The notes under the pieces are model-generated. The model was not told the DNA's origin, made no database searches, and saw nothing but the letters and a program-made list of their open reading frames with translations. Positions 11,056 to 24,220 of a DNA stretch of 64,000 nt are shown piece by piece (position 1 is the first letter of the stretch; each line of letters opens with the position of its first letter). The position numbers and the translations under genes are program-made. Source of the DNA: Erpobdella octoculata (taxonomy: Eukaryota; Annelida; Clitellata; Hirudinida; Erpobdellidae); the NCBI GenBank assembly GCA_963978895.1, contig OZ022238.1:29861117-29925116 (forward strand), in the 5' to 3' direction.

Positions 11056-13473
11056 CTAGCTGGGTTACCCGGCGTTGCCCGGGGATTTTAAAGGCTTTTT
11101 ATCATTTTCTCTCTGGCTCCCGTTTCCTTAACCGCTTGCTTTCCCGTTCCATGTCGCTTTCTCACTCCTGGTCGCATTTCTGCTCACGGTCGCTTTTCCG
11201 GCCCCGGTCTCTTTTACTTTTCCCGATCCCGGTTGCTTTTACGCTTTACCGCTCCAGCTTGCTCTTCTTTTCGCTCTTCTGTTCCTCCATTAAATTTTAG
11301 AGCCTTCCCAATGTGGCTTAGATGGGCTGTAGCGGAATGCTGTGCACAGTCATCAAAATTGATCTGTTCTCTCGTTAACACTTTGTTGTTTGGTTTGCTC
11401 GTTTAGTTACGTCTGAACTTCCTCAATGTTAATTAGTGTTCTTTAATGTATTGGTTCCACTCTGCAAGTGTGATCTTCTGCAAAGGCTTATTATGATTGA
11501 CTGAAGCTGAAAAAAAAAAGAATTTATTAGTTAACGGCTGCAATAATGTTAAAATCCGCTCATATATCTCAACAGGTTATATTTATTTTAAATACTTGTA
11601 AGATTATAAATGCTTACAATAGATTTATCACACACTGTTCAACAGCTGCTTTTCGAAAAATCGCTAGTCTTAGTTTTTGAGTTGTTCTTAGTTTTTAAGT
11701 GTCATGTCTACAGAAAGCATATAACGCTACATGTGGCATGTTAATAAATGTTGACCGTGGCTTTGAAAAATGTGATATAAAACACAGATTGAAATAAAAC
11801 ATAAAGTAATAATAATATTAAAAACCTTCAAAGCATTAACTTAATGAATTTTCCGAGAGTTTTCTGAGATCATCAATTTGGAACAATCGAAGAGTACCAC
11901 TTTTATTTAGCAAATGATGCAATTATAAATTGAACAAAACAGCAGCAGATTGATAGGTTGGCTTGAGAACTTTGTTCATGATTTTGTTGAAACACAAAAA
12001 TACTGCACTTGCTTTCATTTCTTTCAAATTTCATGCACCTCATATATCAGTGAAACTTTTACAATAAATTGGTGTTGCATGTAAGATTTTCTTTAATAAT
12101 AATAATAAATAATAATATTAAAAACCTTCAAAGCATTAACTTAATGAATTTTCCGAGAGTTTTCTGAGATCATCAATTTGGAACAATCGAAGAGTACCAC
12201 TTTTATTTAGCAAATGATGCAATTATAAATTGAACAAAACAGCAGCAGATTGATAGGCTGGCTTGAGAACTTTGTTCATGATTTTGTTGAAACACAAAAA
12301 TACTGCACTTGCTTTCATTTCTTTCAAATTTCATGCACCTCATATATCAGTGAAACTTTTACAATAAATTGGTGTTGCATGTAAGATTTTCTTTAAAATG
12401 TAATTTTCTAATTTCCTCTGAAAAGTAAAAAATAAAATAAGACCGATAAATTAATTCATAATCTTATAGTCATAACTACTCGTGAATAATAATGGTTGTA
12501 ATGCCATCACATAAAAAAAAAACTTACCTGCCCAAAAAAATTTCTCATTTACCGATAGGCTGATAGCAAGCTCGTTGCTCAACAATATTAGATGAGGAAC
12601 AATTGAAGTCAGAAGCCTTGAACGATAAATATGAACAATGAATTTAAATTTATTTTTCCAATCTGCAACTCCTTTTTGTAAAACACAAAATGTTAGAGCA
12701 TAATGATAATCTTATAATAATTAATAATAATATAACATTATTAAACACGTGCAAGGCAACAAACGAAACAAATTGAAAGATACACAGTAAATCATGATTT
12801 TAAAAACTAAAGACAAATTACCAAAGCTTTGCCACTTACTTTTGAATGGGAGATATGAACAATGAATTTCTAATTTGATTTAATTTTAATTTGTTAAGTC
12901 TGGAACTCTTTGTGAAGCACAAAATATCTCTAAATAGAAGAAATTCCACCTGCAATTTATTGATTAGTCCTGAAATCCAAAGTTATCTAGATTTAAAAAA
13001 TAAGTTGCTAAAATCAAATATAAAGTTTACCGATAGCAGAGCTGTCGTATCGGAGGTTCGGAAGAGAATGAGCCTCAATGAGATCTATGAAATCAAAACA
13101 AAGGTATCCGGCGGCACCATAGATATCTATGAGCGGCACTAAACAGCACACATATTTATTTAATTTAATATTTATATTTAAAACCTTTAAAACTTAAGAA
13201 AAAAAATTAAAAATATTTTGTATAATTTAACTATAAATTAATCTTATTTTATTCTGTAGAAAAAAAATTTACTCCAACTTACTACCGCTGACCAAAACGT
13301 TTTTTGTCCATAAAACATCAACGGAGAAACCAATTTATTTAAAATTTTACAGGAACCACCGCTTGAATAAGATACATAAGTGTGCCAAATTTCAATTAAA
13401 TCTGTTCGGCCGTTTACATTTTATGTCCGAACAAACAAACAAACAAACAAACATTTCATTTTTATATATAAGA
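11056..13473 (-). mobile_element. Non-autonomous Helitron with known empty site
   Basis: On the - strand the element begins TCTTATATATAAAAATG (13473) and ends with the hairpin CCCGGGCAACGCCGGG, then taacccagCTAG|T at 11056. Comparison with hAT-B copy 1 shows the sequence 'caa|tat' exactly where the element sits, so it entered between A and T without a target duplication, as Helitrons do. It has no Rep/helicase ORF. The interior includes a GC-rich 'cccgttcc' region near the 3' end, a 300-bp tandem duplication and (caaa)n near the 5' end. The short frame at 12891-13142 is not recognisable as a gene. Confidence 0.88.
11811..12396. repeat. 300-bp tandem duplication
   Basis: 11811-12096 and 12111-12396 are the same 286 bp, offset by exactly 300 bp, with one clear difference (t/c at 11959/12259). 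The units are joined by a short (taa)n stretch. The near identity suggests a recent duplication inside the Helitron. Confidence 0.95.
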
Positions 13474-13859
13474 TTGAGTGTAGACAAAAAGCGTTTAAAT
13501 TATGAATGTAACAAAGGGTATCGACGTTCTTTCATTTTTCCAAAATTGTCCACTGAATCATCAAGATCAAATTGACTAAATGTACTAATAAAAGATCAGA
13601 AAATAATAGCAGAGATTTTTAACTAATTGGATATTAATCAACAAATATGATAAATATTGCTTTCATCAACTAATCTAAATACTCAATCGTGTGTGAGCTA
13701 ATAAAAATAATTTAAAATGAATTGAAAAAATCTTGGTGAGAGAGCTCAAGCAATCGTGTAGGATAAGAATATGCTAATTGTTCGTCAAGCTAGGACAGAT
13801 ACACGAGTCTAAATTTCATACGAGTTCGATCGGATGAGCCGAAAGCAAGCAAGCAATCG

Positions 13860-14260
13860 ATTAAATTTCTATAGCGCTATTTCCTTGGCGTTCAATAGTG
13901 TTCGGACACGAACTTATTAAACAGATAAGTTTTAAGCCCCCGACGGAAAACAGCGAGAGAAGTAGATTTAGTAAGAGAAGTAGGAAGAGAGTTCCCGAGA
14001 AAGGGACCAGAGTAGGAAAAAGAATGCTTAAGAAAAAGAATGCTTAGGAAAAGAATGCTTAACAGAAAAAATACGAAAGTGGCTAAGAGAGAAAGATTGA
14101 AGACCAGACTTAGGAGGGATTTTTATTAAGTTAGTTAGGTAGAATTGAGAAAAGCAATTTTTAATTTTAACCATTAGTAAGCAAATTTTAAAAATCACCC
14201 TATATTTAAGAGGAAGTCAGTGAAGAAGAACAAGAGATGGAGTGATAATTATGAGAAAAG
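13860..14260 (-). pseudogene. L2/CR1-type LINE 3' fragment inside hAT-B
   Basis: This is the reverse-strand counterpart of 1704-2095, with the same 'LRYR..FKICLLM'-type translation and the 'gcgctatag' tail. It is degraded. Confidence 0.6.
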
Positions 14261-15670
14261 TAAGAAGTGCGAAAAACTAAATACTAAAAGATTTAAAAAT
14301 ATTAGCAGTAGGTAGACCATATGTAGATATAATTCAAAAAGTTTAATAAATACTGTTTTTATCAAATAATCTAAATACTCATTCATGGGTGAGCTAGAAA
14401 AGATATTTTTTCTATTTGGTGGAAAAATCTTGAAAGGGCCGTTGCCCCCCTCAGCCCCCCCCAATCTACGCCTCTGTGCTCATATATTGGAACAAATTTT
14501 ATGAAAAGTTCAACTGATCCGCTTACTATAACATATCGTATTATCAGTGTTAGTTGATCTAAGGTGTTGAGTCAACTGACACTGAATAATATTTAGCATC
14601 TTTAATTTTTTTTATGATTTGTTTCATTAATTCATCACTTATAATTAAAACAAATTCATCACAAATTGTTGATGATAAATATGATATATGTCCTCTTCCT
14701 TTGTTAGCGTGCTGCTGGAAGTGTTCTGCGAGAAATGGGTCATACTCTGCCAGTAACTCCAAACATCCTAAATAATTACCATTGTTTACAGATCCAACGA
14801 TCTCACCATTTCCACGAAAAGCTAGACCTCTCGATGATAATAATTTAATTACACTTAAAATCCTTTTCAGTAGCTGACGCCAATAGTTTTTATCAGATAA
14901 ATGCTGCTCTACAAGACTTTTATCTATTCGTTTTGCAGTTGTTTTTATAAAAACAATTTTTTCTATACAACTTCTGTGCAAAGCACTAACTTCATGTCGA
15001 CATAAATCTCTAGCTGCATTTTTCCAATTAGAATAACAACTAGTGGCTAACAGTGATGATTCGTCATTTTTTGCAAATAGTTTGCAGTTACCACAAAATA
15101 ATTTACCAGTTTTTGGAGAATAACAAAGCCAATCTCGTTGAATTTTCTCACCAATCATTTGGTCTCGAAAAAACAATGATTTTGAACATCGACGTGTAAA
15201 TGTCTCACCAGGAAATACATTTTCAGATGCGCTAAAATCGCTTTCAATGTTTTGATAACTTGTGATTCCTTTTAAACAGATAAAATCTCGCAAACCATCA
15301 GTAACTTTCCACATTCCTACATCATCGGGAAATTCTGAATCAACTTCTACACGGATCTCTTCTATTATGTCTGCAATTACTTCTTGTTCATCGTTTCTAT
15401 TTATTGCACTATCATCCATTTCATGGTCCTCACAAACGCTACTTCTAGTACAAACTTCATTATCACCGTCAGCTTTCGTGATGATTTGTTGAGGTTGACA
15501 AAACTCAGTAATTTTTTTCGTCGTCGCCAGAACTTTTTTCAGATGTTTCGCTTCATCTTTTTTAATTTTTGTTTTTCCCATCCGCTCTTATATTTTTTCA
15601 TGATTGACAAATTCGGAATTATTCTAATAATATTAATTAACAAGAAGTTTGATATGACAAGAATCGGAAA

Positions 15671-15927
15671 TTAAAAATAAACAAAGAACGAGTAAAAGGA
15701 AATTATTATAATACATAGGCTGCTAAAATCAATATATACAAAAAATCCAAAAACTTCTTTAGCGACGTCGGTGGGTAGTGTTTGAACGACGTAGGCGTAC
15801 ATTGTTCGCTCATCGGAGATCCGTCGTGAATGAAAAACGACCTCGATTTGGTGAAACCACACTCGAGGATTTTTGACGGAGAACGTCGGAAGGCTGATGT
15901 GATACATCTCTGGCTGTATTGAATCAT
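15671..15927 (-). pseudogene. Ty3/gypsy-type gag fragment
   Basis: The frame ending at 15671 reads 'LPTFSVKNPRVWFHQIEVVF', then 'SRRISDERTMYAYVVQTLPT' and 'DVAKEV'. This is the conserved start of a gag-like domain found in many invertebrate Ty3/gypsy polyproteins (leucine-proline, Trp-Phe, and a 'YVV..LP' motif). Only about 60 residues remain, and no pol domain lies nearby. A GC-rich MITE sits immediately upstream. Confidence 0.6.
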
Positions 15928-15933
15928 TTTTAT

Positions 15934-16680
15934 TAGACTCCCAAGCCGAATTTTTTAAAAATTATGGCTGGCTGAACAAAAAATGTGGCTGATATTCGGC
16001 TGAGCCGAAAAAGCGCGTAAAGCGAAAAATTCAGCTGAACAGAATAAAAATGCGGCTGAAATTCGGCTGAGCCGAAAAACCGCAAACAAGTAGTTGTATA
16101 ATGTTTTTGGGTAGATAGCCGTGTTAATATGACTAAGTCAATATAAATTTGTAATACAACATACTGGAATTAAAAATGTCATAAAATCACTAATGAAATC
16201 TAATTTAATGAAATAATAACAAAAATTCAAGGCTTCAAGCTTTGCAATTCATTCAAATTCGAGAACAATTCATCATTCATTTCAATCGTTCGAGTAAACA
16301 AATAATCCAATTGAGAACCAAACTAAATGACTATGACTACGACTACAAATAATACATTTTCTCTGTAGAGACTAGAGTAGCTTTAAACGACAAAGTCCAT
16401 GACCAGACCATACATCCATGATATTGACTGAGAAAATGAACTAAAACGTGCACACACAAACATACTAAAAACAGTCAGCATCAGTCGTTGATGGAAATTA
16501 CTGCTTACTGTCCTGTTGCAAATTTATGATTGTCGTGGACATAACAAATTTTGTTTAACTTCACAGCACTCAGCCGAAATGTTTTATAAATCCGGCGGCG
16601 GCCGGCTGGCCACAAAATTTTCGGCGGATTTTCGGCGGCTGGAAAAATGTCGGCGGCCGCTTCGGTGGCCTAAGAGTCTA
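15934..16680. mobile_element. GC-rich hAT-like MITE
   Basis: The ends are inverted (TAGACTCCCAAGCC and GGCCTAAGAGTCTA) and flanked by atttttat (15926-15933) and attgttat (16681-16688), an 8-bp duplication with one mismatch. Near each end are runs of CGGCTGA and CGGCGG, quite unlike the AT-rich centre. No ORF. Confidence 0.6.
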
Positions 16681-16965
16681 ATTGTTATCCATATCCAAAG
16701 AAAATAAACGTGCGCTTAGTCGAGGGTCACTAATTTTAGGAACCGAAATATATTTGTTGCGAAGAGAATTAACAACGCAAGCTTTATAATTTCGTAAGAC
16801 TTCATTTTTTACAAAACAGACAAAATCCACAAGGGAGAGTAAGTGATAAACGAACAATAAATGAAACGAAAACGAGAGGCAACAGAGAGAGAGAAAGCAA
16901 TCAAAAACCAACTTGTGTTTATGTTGGCTACCCTTATTTATAGACCGTCAGCTGACACTTGTATG

Positions 16966-18837
16966 CATGGATATCTAGATATAACATCTGGATGCACAAC
17001 CTCACATAAGTACGAATTTAACGTATACCTTACCAGGCGGGCACTTCTACAGGCTGGCCTGCATGCAGTGTACACTAGTGTGACTAGTGTGCAGTGACCG
17101 TGCATGCATGCGGCTTTGTTTTATGAACTCTTAAACTATGAGTGTGGTCAGATTCCATTGTTTTTGTTCGTTATCGTCGTTGTGCGTTTCTATCTTGTCT
17201 TCTAAGTCGTTTGTTTTTGTTTTAATAATTTAATCGGGTTTAAATTATTTCAAATTAGTTAATAAATTGTTAGTTTCGAAGTTTTAAAATGGTTAACAAA
17301 TGTTCAGCTTTCGGCTGCAAAAGTGGTTATGAAAGTAGTTATGTATGTATGGATATCTCTTTTTATACATTTCCGATTAACAATCCGGATATTTGTAACA
17401 AATGGATTAAAGCGAATCCAAGGAAAGATTTTCAACCTACCAAACATTCAACAATATGCTCTTTACATTTTGTTGATTTTGTTGATCAGTTTACAGATTC
17501 AAATAAATCCCGGCTAAATCAAAAATTACAATCATCAGTTGACAAAAGACGGAGAAGAAAATTGAAAAAAGATGCAGTCCCATCCATCTTTCCCAATGCA
17601 CCATCCTACTTATCAGCTCCTAAACAACAACCCCGACCAACCACAAAATCCTCTTCAGCATCTCGGCAAAAATTAGAGTTGGAAAAATTGGAAAAACAAG
17701 AAATTTTTTTTTTAATATTGATTCTTTAGCTGATTGTGGGTTGGAAGATATTTTGAAAAAACTAAATGACGAAAAAACAGTTCCACCTGGATATAAGTTT
17801 ATTATTGTAAAAGCAAGCTGGTTATTTACAACATTGATATTTTACAGAACATTCCCGGTGTGTTATATTCTATAACAATCGAAGATGATACAAATGTTGT
17901 GGTTCATCATAAAGGAAAACAGCTGCCAAAGTCTTTTCAGAAAGACTTAATTGAAAAAAAATTGTCAACCATGAACCAGCTCTTAAATTTGATGGCACGA
18001 CTAAAAGCATATAGCGATGAACAGTTGTTTCCCAACACCTTTGAAGAGCACAAACAACTTACAAAGTTTCATCTAAAAATCATGTTTGGATTTTTTTTGA
18101 AGAGAATGCTACTGAACATTATCAGCTAAAATTTTTGGTTGATCGTTTTAAATTAATTGGATTAAGTAAGCATGGAAGAAATTATTCCCCTCAAACGATC
18201 ATTTGGTGCTACATCATATATGCTACCAGTCGGGCAGCATACAGTAAACTTTTGCAAGATAATGTTTTGTGCTTACCATCAATTAATAACCTTTAGAAGT
18301 TGACAAGAAGAGTGAGAGAAAATACTGGAATGAACAATCTTGGATATTTGACCCTTCGTTTGAATTCGCTTAATCAGCTGGAAAGGAAATGTTTACTAAT
18401 AATCGACGAAATTTATGTTGCAAAAAGAATTGAGTATTTTGAGGGTCACACGCAGGGTTTAACAGCAAAACGAGAAGTAGCAGGTACATTATTATGTTTT
18501 ATGATTAAATCATTATGTCATAAATATAAGGATATGGTAGCTATAAATCCTATAAAAAAAACTTACTGCAGTACAGTTGCATGAATGCTACAGTGAAGTA
18601 ATGGTTATGATGGAAAAGTTAAATGTCAACATCGTTGGTATATCTGCTTTTGATAATGCTTTTAAATAAATTCTTGGAAAATTTTTTTTAAAATAAAATT
18701 ATAAGAGTTTGTGAGTTGTTTTAAATTAATTCAATTGCGTGAGTATATTCTAAAGACAGCGTGTTACTGCAGCCACCTGGTAACGTATAAGCGCGATATC
18801 TGGTTGTGCTTCCAGATGCTATATCTAGAATTCCATG
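16966..18837 (+). mobile_element. P element copy 1, internally deleted
   Basis: It starts CATGGATATCTAGATATAAC and ends with the inverted GCTATATCTAGAATTCCATG. The perfect 8-bp duplication cttgtatg lies at 16958-16965 and 18838-18845. The CATG start and 8-bp duplication match the P superfamily. At 1.87 kb it is about half the length of copy 2 without its insert. It is the same family as copy 3 (47191-48576), whose end reads CATGGATTTCTAG. Confidence 0.92.
17289..18670 (+). pseudogene. P-element transposase (THAP), frameshifted and truncated
   Basis: The first 146 codons (17289-17729) begin with a THAP domain: Cys5 and Cys10, then 'CSLHF' as the C-x2-H pair, followed by 'AVPSIFPNAPSYLSAP', the conserved THAP end. 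The frame breaks after 'EKLEKQE'. Later pieces at 17860-18129 and 18300-18584 align with residues of copy 2 ('LLIIDEIYVAKRIEYFEGH', 'GTLLCFMIKSL'). The alignment stops near 18670 ('GISAFDNAFK'), so most of the catalytic and C-terminal parts are deleted. The protein cannot be functional, but its THAP domain alone is intact and could in principle bind the termini. Confidence 0.85.
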
Positions 18838-19311
18838 CTTGTATGTTACGAAAACGATGGTCATAAAAATGTCCATTGCATCCTGTGGTGTGAATGACAC
18901 ATGCGTTGCAGGATGTAATTATAAAAGCGTCACGGTCACTACATATGTATCATGGACTTCTTAATATATACCTGGACGATCAACTAAATACAGCATTAGC
19001 CAACGACCGACATCGAGAGGCTGTTGTATAATAACTGCACAATAGCACATAAGCACATAGCTGTGCTATGTGCTTCGTAGCTTAAAGCTAACCGCTTTAT
19101 ATTACTCATCTCGTATTACTCATTCTATTGTTTGTTATAATAATTTTTAATCGCATTTTATATCTTTAGTCAAAACATAAAAATAATTACAAATTTTTTA
19201 AAATTTGTTTCTTGAAAAAAAAATAACTTTTTATGTTTGTGTGGTATATTGATCGTTGTTTTTATATCGCCTGTTTCGAGTCTGTATAGTAAGCCGTAAT
19301 AAGAGTTTGAC

Positions 19312-20774
19312 CACTGATCTCTATAATATAACTGGATTGCGCTTAGACCTGCCTGGGAGTCGCCGCTGGTCGCCATTTTGGAACTCTTAGGCCACGCCTA
19401 CCTACCTGATGCTATTGACGGAATATTTTTTGAAGTGTAAAAATACCGAATTTCGCTGCTAGTAATAGCTTTAATAAACAATATAAGGGAGCAAAACAGT
19501 CATTTTATTTGTAAATACTTAGTTAATGCAGTTTTCTAGCAAAGTTTATTTGCCGCCAGGGCTATATTTAGCAACACTGTCGTAAGGCGTTTGGCTGAGC
19601 AACCTAATTATTGCCTAAATAATTTAATGTGAGCCTCAAACTCATGTTGAAAGGTTTAAAAAATAGTTTTTGCTTAAGTTTTAAGTTCGCAAAGATGAAA
19701 TGTAGAATTTCTGACTTTGTTTCTAGCTTCGTTGAATGCTAGGAAAGCAGTAGCATAAAAATTAAAAAAAAATTGATACATTTTGAAAGACAATTTAAAC
19801 AAAAAACATAATATTCAAACAACCATTTAATCGTACAATTTATTTTCACAAAGATATTTCGATTTTAAGATCATGAATCGCAACACCAGTTCAGCCTTGT
19901 TAAAGCATCCAAAAAGTGAGTTTGTGGGAATAGAATACGCCTTAGTTATAGAATAGAGCCGGGCATAGCAAGAACCTTCACATCATATCACATGTAGCCC
20001 ATTGCTATAAAAACCTCAAGTAATTGGTTTGTATATAAATCAATTAATATTTAAAGAATACAAATAAAATAAAACAACAACGTAATGGTAATTAGCTTAC
20101 GTGTTTTGCTGCGGCGCGGATGTGCTGCGTTGCACGTTAAATTACCTCAAAGCCTGAATCAAATTAAACACCTTTACGAATGATAAAAATTAAATGAAAT
20201 TTTAATATGTTATAGTTTACATGTAACTTATTCAGTCTAAACTAAATATATTATTCGCTGACCAATTGTTATAGACCTAGATAACTTTTAAGATACCGTT
20301 TACTTTTAACAAATGCTCAAAGAAAATGTGCTTATTGAATTTTTTATATACACAACATAACTTTCTACTACATTTCACAAACATTTTGATGTTAAAAATT
20401 ACTAAATAGACTCAAAACTTTTAGAGCAATACAGTTTCTTGCACAACCTATTCTGCACTTGATAAACCAAAGCGGGGCGATTTTGTTGCGGTGATCTGCG
20501 AAACGTTTCATCTGTATGTTACCGAATAACTATCATATTGACCGTAGTAAAAAAATAATAAAAATACCGAATAACTAAATAAAAATTTTTATTTTCGAGT
20601 AAAATCATTAAATTTAATTAAAACCCCTTAATTGTTCGTATATCATGCGACGATCGACGTAAACACGACGGCTGCATTGGTAATTGAGAGTGGTAACATG
20701 GCGGCAAACTGGCGACAACATTTCTATTGAAATAATGGGCTAAGCGCAATCCAGTTATATTATAGAGATCAGTG
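19312..20774. mobile_element. MITE with 8-bp duplication inside P element
   Basis: The inverted termini CACTGATCTCTATAATATAA extend to about 35 bp and are flanked by a perfect 8-bp duplication agtttgac (19304-19311 and 20775-20782). CA-start termini with 8 bp suggest a hAT-type (or P-type) element. No transposase ORF is present. It interrupts the 5' non-coding part of P copy 2. Confidence 0.88.
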
Positions 20775-21214
20775 AGTTTGACACGTTTAGTTTATATAGC
20801 GATTATAGCGGATCGGAAGATAAAAATGTAAGTTTATTTACTTTTAATAAGCATTTTTATAGTTTAATAAGTTTTTAATAATTTTTTTATTTGTTGCATC
20901 TAATTAATGCTATCGTTGCAATGCACTACATTGACTACATTCTACAACTACAATCACTACATTTATCATTATCGCTATACTTTCCCAAATGAGGCGTTTA
21001 ATTATTAGTATAACAATTTTTTTCTTTATAAAGTAAACAGATCACGTTAGCTAATTTATTATAATTCAATTTTCTTATATCATTAAATGTTGTGGCATGT
21101 TCCCGTGTTGGAAGCCCCAAAAATTAATATATATTTTCACCACATGGGAAAACCAAAAAATATTGTGTACAAAAATGCTTTACAATAAAATATGTGTATG
21201 TGTTTGTGCTTAAT

Positions 21215-21259
<45 letters not shown>

Positions 21260-21368
21260 AAAATTAGATTTTCCATTTCGAGATTAAAATTTTATTAATG
21301 TTTATTGAAAGTTATTGAATTTAATTATTTCAAATACATTTTTTTAATTTGCCATTTAATATTACAGA

Positions 21369-24220
21369 ATGGTTTACAAGTGCTCAATTTATGGTTGTAG
21401 AACAGGATATGATAGTACTGAAAAGTCTCCAAACATTAGCTTACATAAATTTCCACTTGAAGACAAAGATTTATGTAATAAATGGATTCGAGCCAATCCT
21501 CGCGAAAATTTTGTTCCAACACAATATTCCAGAGTTTGTTCTCTCCATTTTTTAGATACTGATTTTGTTTATAATTCCATAGACACAAATGTGCACAGAG
21601 TAAAACGCAGAAAATCTCAAGACATCAAAGTTAATGTTAAACACCTTAAACCAGAAGCAATTCCATCGATATTTCCCAATGCACCAAAATACTTATCAAC
21701 ACCGAAAACTACCCGATCAACAACTGTAGCTACCTGCGAACAGCGGCGTCAATCTGAAAACTGTAAATTATTATCAATGATTGAAAACATTGAAAACGAA
21801 GAAAATATTGAAGAAGCTGATATTCATCAGATTTTGGATAAAATGACAAATGAACCTTCACCCTCTGGATTTTTAAAAAATATTGTTGATGATAAACTGA
21901 TAATTTATAAAGTTAACCTTGACAATCCAGTGCCAAAAATGACTGCTGTTTTAAAAATCCATGATGATAAGTCATTCGAAATTTTTGTTAATGAAAAATT
22001 AGTTCAACACACTAAATATAATGACATTGTTAAAGGAGAATTAAAAAAATTATCACAGATTAATAATTTAATGTCAAGAATTAATTTCTGGTTAGAAGAC
22101 AAACCCTTTCAAAATGAATCAGCATTGGAAAATGCCATTATGTCACTACAGTTTATAATTGACAATGAATCCATTTATGCAATTAAAAAATTGAATCATC
22201 TCAAAGAACAACTAATTTTAATCAAATCCAAAAAACATGGTCAACACTACTCACCAGAATTGATGGTAACGAGTTATTTGTTATATTCCATCAGTCCCGC
22301 AGGCTACACATTTTTGAAAGAAGAAGAGGTTTTGTCACTACCATCTGTCTCAACATTAAAAAAAGTAACCAAAGTGTTTAACAGAAAAACCGGCCTCAGT
22401 AATGAAAATTATCTTCGTATGAGATATTCACAATTGAATCAATATCAAAGAACAGTTTCCTTAATAATAGATGAGATATATATATATCCAAAAAAGTTGA
22501 ATATTGTGGTGGAGAGTATATTGGACTAACACCTGAAGCCAAAGTAGCCAGCACAATGCTCTGTTTCATGATTAAATCAGTGGCTGGAAAATATAAAGAT
22601 TTAATTTCTCTCTATCCAATGGCAAATTTAACCGCTCAAAAACAGCATTCGTGTTATTTGGAAGTGATGAAAACTTTAGATGATATTAATTTCAATGTAG
22701 TTTCTGTTATTGTGGATAATGCTGCTATAAATCGCAAATTTTTCAAAGATTATTTATGCACAGGAAATTTGGAAGCAAGTATTGTTCATCCTGCAACTGG
22801 AGAACCAATTTTTTTGTTATTTGATCCAGTGCATAATTTCAAAAATATGTATAATAATTTTCAACATCGAAAAATTTTCAAATGTCCAAATATGGTGAAT
22901 GAACATTTCTCTATAAATCCAAATTTCAATCACATCATAGAATTATTCGACATAGAACAAAATATGTGTCTAAAAAAAGCTCATAAACTGGCCAAATCTT
23001 CTCTCAATCCTACCAATCTGGAAAGAATCTCTGTAAAAAATGCATCTGCAATTTTTCATGAAACCACAAAGGATGCATTATATTTTTATTGTGAAACTCA
23101 TCCTGAGTGGAAATCAACTGCAGATTTTGTCTCAATTATTTTGCAGCAATGGGAGATAATGAATATGAAAAACCAAACCAAGGGTTATCACAAAAGAAAC
23201 TGTTTTATGGACCCAGTAAGATCTATTGATGATTGGAAATTAGAGAAGCTTAAATCTTTTTTAATATTTGTTGAAACCTGGGAAAAATCATGTAGACCCA
23301 ATTATGGTTTTAGTAAGGAAACTTTCACAGCTGTGAAACAGACAACAAAATCAATGGTTTTGTGTGTAAAATATCTTATAGAAAAAAAAGGATTTAATTA
23401 TGTAATTATTGGCAATCTTCAGTCAGATGCAATTGAATCCAGATTCGGTTGGATGAGGCAAATGGCGGGGGGTAACTACTTCATATCTTGTCGTCAAGCC
23501 CTACAAAGTGACAAAAAAATCAGGGCGATATCACTTCTTAAATATTCAGGGTTCACCATAGATGAAATAGAAAAATTTGTTATACCATCTTCTAATGAAA
23601 CAAGTAATGAAATTTTGAATGGTCTTGCAGATGATATTGCTGAAGAAATTCATAAGTTGGATTTAAATGATGATGAGTCTTCAACACTTTCTTATGTTTG
23701 CGGAGCAGTGGCAAAGTCTGTTTGCAATACAACCAAATGCGATTCATGTAAAGAATATTTGATTGACTCAAGCTCAAAGCATTCTGATGAAAACCTTTTC
23801 TCAGAATATATTGATCAGATTGACACAGACTCAGAGCATTCTGATGAAAATCACTTCTCCACAAAATACATTGATCAGATCAACAGAGGTGGATTGGCCA
23901 TCCCAACTGACTTTGCTTGGAGGACATGTCTCAATGCATATATGATTTTTAAACAAATTAAGGAGTCTCAAGAAATTTTTAAGAAATTCATTTCATGCAA
24001 TGATCATTTATCACTTTTTATAATGATTGTTGAGAGGACATTTATTGATGATTTTGATTCTGTCATTTCATTATCAAATTTTTGTGACAATGATCATGAC
24101 TTAAAATATTTTATGTCTAAATCTTTATTTAACTGTTTCAGTAAAAACTTAATGAAAACTCATTTTGAAGTAAAAAATGTGAAACGCGCAGATTCTAAAA
24201 TAAAAAAACTGAAAAATTAA
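21369..24220 (+). pseudogene. P-element/THAP9-like transposase, one frame break
   Basis: Reading frames 21369-22529 and 22556-24220 make one protein of about 950 residues. Residues 1-90 form a THAP zinc finger (Cys5, Cys10, 'CSLHF', 'AIPSIFPNAPKYLS'). A middle region contains 'LIIDEIY'. The RNase-H-like catalytic part has 'VIVDNAAINRKFF' and 'FDPVHNFKNMYNN', and the C-terminal part has 'LQSDAIESRFGWMRQMAGG', typical of P transposases. The two frames differ by a 2-bp change in a (TA)n stretch near 22480; no other lesion is visible. A polymorphic or assembly-level slip would be enough to explain the break. It acts on the CATG-ended termini around it; the related copies at 16966 and 47191 belong to a different terminal family. 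Confidence 0.9.

Larger units (their letters stand above)
10884..14476 (-). mobile_element. hAT-like element (hAT-B copy 2)
   Basis: Termini CAGAGGCGTGGATTC and AATCTACGCCTCTG are flanked by a perfect 8-bp duplication, tgctcata (10876-10883 and 14477-14484). The duplication falls inside the reading frame of the ZMYM1-like transposase, which confirms the borders. The element is the long form of hAT-B: compared with copy 1 (1563-2642) it contains an extra 2.4 kb Helitron. It also carries the LINE-derived fragment on the - strand (14260-13860). Confidence 0.92.
9983..15581 (-). pseudogene. hAT transposase, ZMYM1-like (TTF finger + DUF4371), split
   Basis: The N-terminal part (15581-14477) has a TTF-type zinc-binding segment around 'RDWLCYSPKTGKLFCGNCKL', then a DUF4371 region ending 'YYSVSVDSTP'. 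A short deletion and frameshift follow near 14558, and the frame then continues 'DQLTLIIRYVIVSG' to 'YEH'. An inserted hAT-B element (10884-14476) separates this from the rest at 10883-9990. That part resumes with 'YEHTGESLAKVLLTFLEENG' and 'GKYNGMQAWIRKSNN', which confirms the join. There is another frameshift near 10630. The end is lost after about 9990, where a 38-bp stretch is tandemly repeated, so the hATC domain is missing. This is a dead transposase of the TTF-finger/ZMYM1-like hAT group. Confidence 0.85.

Noticed and set aside
12891..13142. 83-codon + strand frame inside a Helitron
   Set aside because: No recognisable domain, and antisense within a non-autonomous element with a proven empty site.
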